Assembly: GCF_003851685.1 (NCBI RefSeq)
Contig: NZ_CP027727.1
Location: 4,836,001 to 4,900,000 of the forward strand
DNA: 64,000 bases
Reading direction: 5' to 3'
Source: Pseudomonas sp. R5-89-07
Lineage (GTDB): Bacteria; Pseudomonadota; Gammaproteobacteria; Pseudomonadales; Pseudomonadaceae
The notes under the pieces are model-generated. The model made no database searches. It was not told the origin of the DNA and was given only the letters and a program-made list of their open reading frames with translations. Shown in pieces: positions 8,174-15,830 of this stretch. Every line of letters begins with the position of its first letter. Positions within the stretch are counted from its first letter, which is position 1. The position numbers were made by a program, and so were the translations under genes.

Positions 8174-8905
8174 ATGAATCCCATCCTGGCCTTGCGCCCC
8201 GACGACAAACAATCCACGCCGCTGTACCTGCAATTGGCGCGCAAGCTCGAAGCGGCGATCCATGCCGGCCAGTGGACGTCCGAGCAAGCCCTGCCCTCGG
8301 AACGCGCGCTCAGCGAGCAGCTGAGCATTTCTCGGGTGACTGCCCGCAAAGCGCTGGAAGTCCTGTTCGAGCAAGGCCTTATCCGTCGCAGCCAGGGCTC
8401 CGGCACCTTTATCACGCCACGCCTGGAGCAGCCGCTGTCGCGCTTGTCGGGGTTCAGCGAGATGCTGCGTCTGAAGGGCTTTGTGCCGGGCTCCCAGTGG
8501 CTGGAGCGCGACATCACCCCGCCCACCCATGAAGAATTGATCCGCCTGTGCCTGTCGACCAATGACAAAGTGGCGCGCCTCAAGCGCCTGCGCAAAGCCG
8601 ACGACACGGTCATGGCCATTGAAATGACCGCTGTCCCCGCCTCGGTGCTGCCACAGCCCCAGGCCCTGGGCAGCTCGCTGTACGAATACTTCGAAAGCAT
8701 CGGCAAGCCCATCGTCCGCGCGCTCCAGCATGTACAGGCGATCAACGCGTCGGATGAGTTCGCCAAGCTGGTGGGCATTGCCCCCGGCACCGCCATGCTG
8801 CTGATGACCCGGGTCGGCTACACAATCGATAACACCCCCATAGAAATCACCGACACCTATTGCCGCAACGACTACTACGACTTTGTCGCAGAGCTGCGTA
8901 GGTAA
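8174..8905 (+). CDS. nagR: GntR/HutC-family regulator of N-acetylglucosamine genes
   Basis: The 243-residue protein has an N-terminal winged-helix domain of the GntR type (about 10-75, with S-E-R-A-L-S-E-Q-L-S-I-S-R-V-T-A-R-K-A-L) and a C-terminal UTRA effector domain (about 95-238). HutC-subfamily regulators of this kind bind sugar phosphates; in nag clusters the effector is usually an amino-sugar phosphate. It is the first gene of the plus-strand nag operon, 38 bases before nagA. Its promoter overlaps a repeated operator-like sequence, so it probably represses itself and the genes behind it. The regulator name rests mainly on context. Confidence 0.87.
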   Translation: MNPILALRPDDKQSTPLYLQLARKLEAAIHAGQWTSEQALPSERALSEQLSISRVTARKALEVLFEQGLIRRSQGSGTFITPRLEQPLSRLSGFSEMLRLKGFVPGSQWLERDITPPTHEELIRLCLSTNDKVARLKRLRKADDTVMAIEMTAVPASVLPQPQALGSSLYEYFESIGKPIVRALQHVQAINASDEFAKLVGIAPGTAMLLMTRVGYTIDNTPIEITDTYCRNDYYDFVAELRR

Positions 8906-8942
8906 AGCCTTGCCGCCGCGTTGCGGCCTTAGAGAACTGCCC

Positions 8943-10049
8943 ATGTCCGAAGACAATATCCTCACGCCCAGCGGCTGGATGCGCGGCCGCCTGGTGCACG
9001 CGCACGGCAAGGTCGTCGCCATCGAAGGCACGCCTTGCGATCCGGCCGACAACAACCTGCCCTACCTGCTGCCGGGCTTTATCGACCTGCATGTGCATGG
9101 CGGCGGCGGCAAAGACATCATGGAAGGCGTCGAAGCCTTCGAGACCATCACCCGCACCCATGTGCGCTTTGGCACCACCTCGCTGTTGGCCACCACCATG
9201 ACGGCTCCGGTGGATGAAATCTCCCGCGTGCTCGGCCAGCTCGGCACCTTCTGCGAGCAGCGTCCTACCGGCAGTGCCCGCGTGCTCGGCGTACACCTGG
9301 AAGGCCCTTACATCAATCCTGGAAAACTCGGCGCCCAACCCAACTTCGCCCACACCGCATTGATGGCCGAAGTCGAAGCCTACCTGCGCCTGGCGCCGAT
9401 CCGGGTGATCACCATCGCCCCGGAAATTGCCGGCCACGACGGCCTGATCCGCGCCCTCAGCGAACGCGGCGTGCGCATGCAGATCGGCCACACCCTGGGC
9501 AGCTATGAAGAAGGCGTGGCCGCCCTCGCCGCCGGCGCCACCAGCTTTACCCATTTGTACAACGCCATGAGCCCGCTGCATCACCGCGAGCCGGGCATCG
9601 TCGGCGCCGCGCTGGCCCACGCCCAGTACGCCGAATTGATCCCCGACCTGCTGCACGTGCACCCCGGCGCCATGCGCGTGGCGCTGCGCTCGATCCCGTG
9701 CCTGTATTGCGTCACCGATTCCACTGCCGCCGCCGGCATGCCCGATGGCGAATACAAGCTGGGCAGCCACACCGTGACCAAATGCCTGGGTGGCGTACGC
9801 CTGGCTGACGGCACCCTGGCCGGCAGCACCCTGACCATGGACCAGGCGCTACGCAACCTGGTGAAGATCGGCCTGCCAATCAGCGAAGCCTCACAACGCC
9901 TGTCGCAATTTCCTGCGAATTACCTGGGCCTGGAAGAACGCGGCCGCCTGCAACCCGGCAGCTTTGCCGACTGCGTGCGCCTGGACCGCTACCTGACACT
10001 CACCGACGTAATGGTCGAAGGAGAAACCATTGACTTCAAAAATGCTTGA
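8943..10049 (+). CDS. nagA: N-acetylglucosamine-6-phosphate deacetylase NagA
   Basis: This cytoplasmic enzyme removes acetate from GlcNAc-6-phosphate to give glucosamine-6-phosphate. It has 368 residues and an amidohydrolase (TIM-barrel) fold. Metal-site and substrate motifs seen are F-I-D-L-H-V-H-G-G-G near residue 45, H-L-E-G-P-Y at about 120, T-H-L-Y-N-A-M near 205 and the catalytic aspartate in C-V-T-D-S-T-A-A-A-G at about 260. I took the ATG at 8943 as the start; the frame continues upstream into the end of the regulator gene without NagA-like sequence. Its last 20 bases overlap the next gene, so translation is likely coupled. Confidence 0.94.
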   Translation: MSEDNILTPSGWMRGRLVHAHGKVVAIEGTPCDPADNNLPYLLPGFIDLHVHGGGGKDIMEGVEAFETITRTHVRFGTTSLLATTMTAPVDEISRVLGQLGTFCEQRPTGSARVLGVHLEGPYINPGKLGAQPNFAHTALMAEVEAYLRLAPIRVITIAPEIAGHDGLIRALSERGVRMQIGHTLGSYEEGVAALAAGATSFTHLYNAMSPLHHREPGIVGAALAHAQYAELIPDLLHVHPGAMRVALRSIPCLYCVTDSTAAAGMPDGEYKLGSHTVTKCLGGVRLADGTLAGSTLTMDQALRNLVKIGLPISEASQRLSQFPANYLGLEERGRLQPGSFADCVRLDRYLTLTDVMVEGETIDFKNA

Positions 10050-11052
10050 AGAGGCCCTGGCCTCCTGTGATGCCGTCTCCGCGCAACTGCAACGCCTGGA
10101 GCCGATGCTGGAAGAAGTCGCCGGTCGCCTGCGCCGCCAGCCGCCACAAGTGGCGATGACCGTCGCCCGTGGCAGCTCGGACCATGCCGCCAGCTACTTC
10201 GCCTACCTGGCCATGCAGCACGTGGGGATACCAGTGGCGTCGCTGCCGATGTCGGTGGTGACGTTGCTGCAGGCACCGTTGAAGGTCAGCGGCCAGGTCG
10301 CGTTTGGCTTCTCCCAGTCGGGACAGAGCCCGGACCTGGTCAACAGCCTGCGCCTGCTGCGCAAGCGCGGGGCCTTGAGCATCTCGATGGTCAACGCCGA
10401 AGAATCGCCGCTGGAAGCTGCCTGCGAGTTTCACGTGCCGCTGTGCGCCGGGCCGGAACTGAGCGTGGCCGCCACCAAGAGCTTTATCGCCACCCTCAGC
10501 GCCAGCGCGTTGCTGGTCGGCCACTGGAACCAGGAAGCCGACCTGCTGCACGCCTGCCAGGCGCTGCCCGAGGGCCTGCGCGACGCCGCTAAACAGGACT
10601 GGCGTACCGCCATCGAGGCCCTCAAAGACAGCCAGCGCCTGATGGTGATCGGCCGTGGCGCCGGTTTTGCCATCGCCCAGGAAGCCGCGCTCAAACTCAA
10701 GGAAACCTCGGCGATCCAGGCCGAAGCCTTCAGCAGCGCCGAAGTGCGCCACGGGCCGATGGCCTTGATCGATGAAGACTACCCGTTGCTGGTATTCGCC
10801 CCACGCGGCGCCGAACAGGCCGGCCTGCTGACCCTGGCCGCCGATATGCGCCAGCGCGGCGCCCGCGTGCTGCTGGCCGCGCCGGACGATATCGCCGAAC
10901 GCGACCTGACCTTAAGCCGCGCCGAACACCCGAGCCTCGACCCGATCCTGGCCATCCAGAGTTTCTATGTGATGGCCGCAGGCCTGGCGGTTGCGCGGGG
11001 CATGAACCCCGACCAGCCGCGTCACCTGAGCAAAGTCACTCGCACTCACTGA
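10030..11052 (+). CDS. SIS-domain glucosamine-6-phosphate deaminase (NagB-II type)
   Basis: The 340-residue protein has two SIS sugar-isomerase domains and resembles the isomerase half of GlmS. Motifs seen are A-R-G-S-S-D-H-A-A-S-Y at about 41, S-Q-S-G-Q-S-P-D at about 95 and the late E-V-R-H-G-P-M segment near 238. In a nag cluster such proteins act as glucosamine-6-phosphate deaminase, giving fructose-6-phosphate and ammonia, which replaces the unrelated classical NagB missing here. A TTG at 10030 is the likely start: GAAGGAGA lies six bases before it, whereas the first in-frame ATG (10042) is too far away. It overlaps nagA by 20 bases. Confidence 0.87.
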   Translation: MTSKMLEEALASCDAVSAQLQRLEPMLEEVAGRLRRQPPQVAMTVARGSSDHAASYFAYLAMQHVGIPVASLPMSVVTLLQAPLKVSGQVAFGFSQSGQSPDLVNSLRLLRKRGALSISMVNAEESPLEAACEFHVPLCAGPELSVAATKSFIATLSASALLVGHWNQEADLLHACQALPEGLRDAAKQDWRTAIEALKDSQRLMVIGRGAGFAIAQEAALKLKETSAIQAEAFSSAEVRHGPMALIDEDYPLLVFAPRGAEQAGLLTLAADMRQRGARVLLAAPDDIAERDLTLSRAEHPSLDPILAIQSFYVMAAGLAVARGMNPDQPRHLSKVTRTH

Positions 11053-11073
11053 GTCGAGTGCCGTGTTTTCCTG

Positions 11074-13602
11074 ATGAGTACCGTGCCCATGTCCAACAAC
11101 AATAACCGACTCACCCTAAGCGCCCCCTTGAGTGGTCCGGTGCTGGCCCTGGGCAGTGTCCCAGACGAAGTGTTCGCCAGCGGCGCCATGGGCGACGGTA
11201 TTGCCATCGACCCGTTGAACGATTGCCTGCACGCGCCCTGTGATGGGGTGGTCATCCACGTCGCCCGCACCGGGCATGCGCTGACCCTGCGTGCCGACAA
11301 CGGCGCGGAGATACTGATGCACATCGGTATCGACACCGTTGAACTCAATGGCGAAGGCTTTGCCTTGCTGGTCAAGGAAAGCGCTCGGGTGAGCCAGGGC
11401 CAGGCGCTGGTGCAATTCGATCTGGACCGCATTGCGCGCCAGTGCAAGAGCCTGGTGAGCCTGATCATTCTGACCAACAGCGACCGTTTTGAACTGAGCC
11501 CCTGCCCGCTCGGCACGGTCAAGGTCGGCGCGCCGTTGATGCAAGTGGCGTTGCGTTCCACCGCCCCCGTTCACGTGGCTGTGGATAACTCCAGTGCCGA
11601 AGCCAGCGCCAGCGTAAACATCACCCACCGCGGCGGTTTGCATGCGCGCCCCGCTGCGCTGATCCGCAAGACAGCCCAGGGTTTCAGCAGCCAGTCGCAC
11701 CTGCACTTCGGTGACAGGTCGGCAGCCTGTGACAGCCTGATTGGCTTGATGGGATTGGGTATTGGCGAAGGTGACGAGGTGCGCGTCAGCTGCCGTGGCA
11801 GCGATGCCGATGCTGCCTTGCACGCATTGATCGCGGCGCTGTCCATTGCGGTCAGCGAAGAACATCACACTCGCGTAGTGGCTGCTGTACCACGTCGCGC
11901 CAGTGTGGAGGCCGATGTGTTGCAAGGCGTTTGTGCAGCGCCCGGCCTGGTGTGTGGCCCGTTGTTCCGCTTGACTGGCGTCGAGCTGCCCGAAGACACC
12001 GGCAACCATTCGGCCAGCGAGCAAACGCAGCGTCTGGACGCGGCACTGGAGCAGGTGCGCGGCGAGATCCGCAGCACCCTGGACCACGCCCGCCAACGCA
12101 AGCACGTCGACGAAGAAGAGATCTTCGCCGCCCACCTCGCCCTGCTGGAAGACCCAGCCCTGCTGCAAGCGGCTGCCGGCGCCATTGCCCAGGGCAGCGC
12201 CGCCACCCACGCCTGGCGTGACGCGATCCAAGCCCAGTGCGCGGTATTGCTGGCGCTGGGCAAGCCCTTGTTTGCCGAACGCGCCAACGATCTGCGCGAC
12301 CTGCAACAGCGCGTACTGCGGGCGCTGCTCGGCGAAGCCTGGCACTTCGAATTGCCCGCCGGCTCGATTGTCAGCGCCCATGAACTCACCCCCTCCGACC
12401 TGCTGCAACTGAGCGAACAGCAGGCCGTGGGGATCTGCATGGCCGAAGGCGGCGCCACGTCCCACGTGGCCATTCTGGCGCGGGGTAAAGGCTTACCCTG
12501 TGTGGTGGCGCTGGGTGCCGAGGTGCTTGATGTGCCCCAGGGCCAGCGCGTGGTGCTGGACGCGGTCAATGGCCGCCTGGAACTGGCCCCCAGCGACGCG
12601 CGCCATGCCCAGGTGCATCAGATTCGCGACGCGCAGAAGGTGCGCCGCCAGCAGCAACAGGCCCAGGCCCAATTGCCGGCATGCACCACCGACGGCGTGA
12701 GCATTGAAATCGCCGCCAACGTCGCCTCCAGCGCCGAAGCCCAGCTCGCCTTTGAAAACGGTGCCGACGGTGTCGGCCTGCTGCGCACCGAATTTCTCTT
12801 CGTCGACCGCCGCACCGCGCCGGACGAACAGGAGCAGCGCCAGGCCTACCAAGCCGTGCTCGATGCCATGGGCGAAAAGTCCGTGATCATCCGCACCATC
12901 GACGTGGGCGGCGACAAGCAACTGGACTACCTGCCGCTGCCCGTCGAGGCCAACCCGGTGCTGGGCCTGCGCGGAATTCGCATGGCCCAGGTGCGCCCGG
13001 AACTGCTCGACCAGCAATTGCGCGCCCTGCTGCAGGTCAGCCCGCTGCAGCGTTGCCGCATCCTGCTGCCGATGGTCAGCGAAGTGGATGAACTGCTGCA
13101 GATCCGCCAGCGCCTGGAGCAATTGTGCGAAGAGCTGGGGCTGACCCAGCGCCCCGAACTGGGGGTGATGATCGAAGTGCCCGCTGCCGCGCTGATGGCG
13201 GAGCAATTGGCCGAGCATGCGGACTTCCTGTCCATCGGCACCAATGACCTGTCCCAGTACACCCTGGCCATGGACCGCGACCACGCCGGCCTCGCTGCCC
13301 GGGTCGATGCGCTGCACCCGGCCTTGCTGCGGCTGATCGCCCAGACCTGCGACGGAGCGGCAAAACACGGGCGCTGGGTCGGCGTGTGTGGCGCCCTCGC
13401 TTCCGACCCCCTGGCCACGCCCGTGCTGGTCGGCCTGGGCGTCAGCGAGCTGTCGGTGAGCCCGCCGCAGATCGGCGAAATCAAGGACCGCGTCCGCCAC
13501 CTGGACGCGGCGCAATGCCGGCAACTGAGCCAGGGCCTGCTCAACCTGAGCAGCGCCAAGGCCGTTCGCCAAGCCTGTCAACACCACTGGCCGCTGAGCT
13601 GA
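11074..13602 (+). CDS. nagF: Fused PTS protein EIIA-HPr-EI of the GlcNAc system (NagF type)
   Basis: This 842-residue cytoplasmic protein joins three PTS phosphotransfer modules. A glucose-type EIIA domain (about 10-150) has the active histidine in L-M-H-I-G-I-D-T (H83). An HPr domain (about 175-260) has G-G-L-H-A-R-P and H190. Enzyme I (about 280-840) has G-G-A-T-S-H-V-A-I-L-A-R (H464) and the PEP-binding C-terminal barrel. It passes phosphate from PEP to the membrane protein encoded next. An ATG at 11089 is an alternative start, and neither has a strong ribosome-binding site. A second protein of the same layout serves the trehalose system at 21897-24413. Confidence 0.94.
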   Translation: MSTVPMSNNNNRLTLSAPLSGPVLALGSVPDEVFASGAMGDGIAIDPLNDCLHAPCDGVVIHVARTGHALTLRADNGAEILMHIGIDTVELNGEGFALLVKESARVSQGQALVQFDLDRIARQCKSLVSLIILTNSDRFELSPCPLGTVKVGAPLMQVALRSTAPVHVAVDNSSAEASASVNITHRGGLHARPAALIRKTAQGFSSQSHLHFGDRSAACDSLIGLMGLGIGEGDEVRVSCRGSDADAALHALIAALSIAVSEEHHTRVVAAVPRRASVEADVLQGVCAAPGLVCGPLFRLTGVELPEDTGNHSASEQTQRLDAALEQVRGEIRSTLDHARQRKHVDEEEIFAAHLALLEDPALLQAAAGAIAQGSAATHAWRDAIQAQCAVLLALGKPLFAERANDLRDLQQRVLRALLGEAWHFELPAGSIVSAHELTPSDLLQLSEQQAVGICMAEGGATSHVAILARGKGLPCVVALGAEVLDVPQGQRVVLDAVNGRLELAPSDARHAQVHQIRDAQKVRRQQQQAQAQLPACTTDGVSIEIAANVASSAEAQLAFENGADGVGLLRTEFLFVDRRTAPDEQEQRQAYQAVLDAMGEKSVIIRTIDVGGDKQLDYLPLPVEANPVLGLRGIRMAQVRPELLDQQLRALLQVSPLQRCRILLPMVSEVDELLQIRQRLEQLCEELGLTQRPELGVMIEVPAAALMAEQLAEHADFLSIGTNDLSQYTLAMDRDHAGLAARVDALHPALLRLIAQTCDGAAKHGRWVGVCGALASDPLATPVLVGLGVSELSVSPPQIGEIKDRVRHLDAAQCRQLSQGLLNLSSAKAVRQACQHHWPLS

Positions 13603-13628
13603 AAACAACAAGAATAGGGAGACACGCC

Positions 13629-15335
13629 ATGTACCAACATTTCATCGAAGGCCTGCAACGCCTGGGCCGCGCCCTGATGCTGCCGATTGCGATCCTGCCG
13701 ATCGCCGGCCTGTTGCTGCGGCTGGGCGACACCGATTTGCTCAACATCGCGGTGATGCACGACGCCGGGCAGGCCATCTTCGCCAACCTGGCGCTGATCT
13801 TCGCCATCGGCATCGCCGTCGGCTTTGCCCGCGACAATAACGGCACGGCCGGCCTGGCCGGGGCGATTGGCTACCTGGTGATGATCTCCACGCTCAAGGT
13901 GATGGACACCTCCATCAACATGGGCATGCTCGCCGGTATCGCCAGCGGCCTGATGGCCGGCGGGCTGTACAACCGCTTCAAGGACATCAAACTGCCGGAA
14001 TACCTGGCGTTCTTCGGCGGGCGGCGCTTCGTGCCGATTGTCACAGGGTTTTCGGCGGTGGGCCTGGGCGTGATCTTTGGCCTGATCTGGCCACCGATCC
14101 AGCACGGCATCAACAGCTTCGGCGTGCTGCTGATGGAGAGCGGCAGCCTCGGCGCGTTCGTGTTTGGTGTGTTCAACCGCCTGCTGATCGTCACCGGCCT
14201 GCACCACATCCTCAACAACATGGCGTGGTTCGTGTTCGGCAGCTTTACCGACCCGGCGACGGGCGCAGTGGTCACCGGCGACCTGACCCGCTACTTCGCC
14301 GGCGATCCGAAAGGCGGCCAGTTCATGACCGGCATGTTCCCGGTGATGCTGTTCGGCCTGCCGGCCGCGTGCCTGGCCATGTACCGCAATGCCCTGCCGG
14401 AGCGGCGCAAAGTGATGGGCGGGATTTTCCTGTCGATGGCGCTGACCTCGTTCCTGACCGGGGTAACGGAGCCCATCGAATTCGCGTTCATGTTCCTCGC
14501 GCCCTTTTTGTACCTGATCCACGCGGTGCTCACCGGCCTGTCGATGGCCGTGACCAATATGCTCAATATCCACCTGGGCTTTACCTTCTCCGGCGGGTTC
14601 ATCGACATGGTGCTCGGTTGGGGCAAGTCGACCAACGGCTGGCTGGTGTTCCCGGTTGGCCTGGCTTACGCGCTGATCTACTACTCGGTCTTCACCTACT
14701 GCATCCGCCGCTTCAACCTGAAGACGCCGGGTCGTGAAGATATCCAGGTGGTGCAGGCCGAGGTGATGACCGATAACCAGCGGGCTACGGCTTATATCCA
14801 GGCGTTGGGCGGTGCGCAAAATCTGCTGAGCGTCGGCGCCTGCACCACGCGTCTGCGCCTGGACATGGTGGATCGCAACAAGGCCATCGACAGTGAGTTG
14901 AAAGCATTGGGCGCCATGGCGGTGGTTCGCCCAGGCAATGGCGGAAGCCTGCAGGTGGTGGTCGGGCCGATGGCCGATAGCATTGCCGATGAGATCCGGC
15001 TGGCCATGCCTTCGTTTGTTGCCACTGCGCCAGCGGCGGTTGCGCCTGTGGATAAGCCGGTGGCGGTGGATGTGCAGGAGGCCGGGAAATGGCTGAGCGC
15101 GTTGGGTGGCCGCGCGAATGTGCGCCAGCTGGAAGCGGTGGCGATGACCCGCTTGCGGGTGGAGTTGGCGGATGACTCGGGGTTGTCCGAAGCGGACCTG
15201 ACCGCACTGGGTTGCCAGGGTGTAAGCCAGCTCGACAGCGGGGTTTGGCACCTGTTGATTGGCGACACGGCGGCCGGGCTGGGTGAAGCACTGGAGCGGC
15301 TGGTCAGTGGCCGCGAGGTCAGCGCCAGGGTTTAG
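13629..15335 (+). CDS. nagE: PTS N-acetylglucosamine EIICB with an extra cysteine-less EIIB domain
   Basis: The 568-residue protein imports and phosphorylates GlcNAc. Residues 1 to about 365 form the membrane EIIC domain with M-L-P-I-A-I-L-P-I-A-G-L-L-L-R-L-G at the start and G-V-T-E-P-I-E-F in the substrate region. A first EIIB domain (about 380-455) carries the phosphorylated cysteine in G-A-C-T-T-R-L-R (C405). A second EIIB-like domain (about 480-560) follows an alanine/proline linker and has V-A-M-T-R-L-R, with A505 at the cysteine position. I chose the ATG at 13629, nine residues ahead of the typical opening and preceded by GGGAGA; the open frame further up lies inside nagF. It is the last gene of the nag operon. 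Confidence 0.93.
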   Translation: MYQHFIEGLQRLGRALMLPIAILPIAGLLLRLGDTDLLNIAVMHDAGQAIFANLALIFAIGIAVGFARDNNGTAGLAGAIGYLVMISTLKVMDTSINMGMLAGIASGLMAGGLYNRFKDIKLPEYLAFFGGRRFVPIVTGFSAVGLGVIFGLIWPPIQHGINSFGVLLMESGSLGAFVFGVFNRLLIVTGLHHILNNMAWFVFGSFTDPATGAVVTGDLTRYFAGDPKGGQFMTGMFPVMLFGLPAACLAMYRNALPERRKVMGGIFLSMALTSFLTGVTEPIEFAFMFLAPFLYLIHAVLTGLSMAVTNMLNIHLGFTFSGGFIDMVLGWGKSTNGWLVFPVGLAYALIYYSVFTYCIRRFNLKTPGREDIQVVQAEVMTDNQRATAYIQALGGAQNLLSVGACTTRLRLDMVDRNKAIDSELKALGAMAVVRPGNGGSLQVVVGPMADSIADEIRLAMPSFVATAPAAVAPVDKPVAVDVQEAGKWLSALGGRANVRQLEAVAMTRLRVELADDSGLSEADLTALGCQGVSQLDSGVWHLLIGDTAAGLGEALERLVSGREVSARV

Positions 15336-15359
15336 AAAAGTAGTGGCTTTTCTGGCCTC

Positions 15360-15440
15360 ATCGCGGGCAAGCCCCCTCCCACATTGGACTGCATTCCAAA
15401 GCTGGAACTCGGTCAACTGTGGGAGGGGGCTGCCCCCGAT
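15360..15440. repeat. REPIN 4 (diverged)
   Basis: The inverted REP arms contain two changes from consensus: ATCGCGGG instead of ATCGGGG in the left arm, and one missing T in the right arm (GGGGGCTGCCCCC). It lies just after nagE and before the terminator. Confidence 0.85.
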
Positions 15441-15459
15441 GAGGCCCCGACGGCCAACA

Positions 15460-15496
15460 AAAAACCCGCTGGCCAAACAGGCCCAGCGGGTTTTTT
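15460..15496. terminator. Bidirectional rho-independent terminator between nagE and yqfO-like gene
   Basis: A stem with arms AACCCGCTGG and CCAGCGGGTT is flanked by an A-run on the left and six Ts on the right. It can serve the nag operon on the plus strand and the purL/NIF3-like unit on the minus strand, which converge here. Confidence 0.88.
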
Positions 15497-15514
15497 GCGT
15501 TTACAGCCAGCGCA

Positions 15515-15826
15515 TCAAAAATCCGCCAACTGCCACACCTCATACGCCGGTGTTTCGTACGGATGGCTGAGTTTGAGCGCAGCCACCACAGCCACGATCA
15601 ACTCATCCGCCACCACCAGCTCAACCTTCCACTCCTCGACCACTTCAACCTGACCCACCTGCCCGATAAACGGCTGGCTGCCGTCCAGCGCGCGGAATTG
15701 GCCCTGGCCCAGCACTTGCCAGGCGCAGCTGTCGTAGTCGCCGATGCGCCCGCCGCCGGCAGCGAAGACGGCGGTTTTCACCGTCTCCACGTGGCTGTCG
15801 GGTACGAAGAAGGCGAGCTTATACAC
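15515..15826 (-). CDS. NIF3/YqfO-like small protein
   Basis: This 103-residue protein matches the inserted domain of NIF3/YqfO proteins. It opens M-Y-K-L-A-F-F-V-P and ends with the conserved S-H-P-Y-E-T-P-A-Y-E-V near residue 88-98. The full NIF3 metal-binding halves are absent, as is usual for this stand-alone form. Its biochemical role is unknown. It starts four bases after the purL stop codon on the same strand, so it is very likely co-transcribed with purL. Confidence 0.83.
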   Translation of the reverse strand: MYKLAFFVPDSHVETVKTAVFAAGGGRIGDYDSCAWQVLGQGQFRALDGSQPFIGQVGQVEVVEEWKVELVVADELIVAVVAALKLSHPYETPAYEVWQLADF

Positions 15827-15830
15827 CGCC

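Noticed and set aside
13578..15476. 632-codon open frame opposite nagE
   Set aside because: It has histidine/glutamine/arginine-rich shadow composition and runs through the REPIN; nagE is certain.
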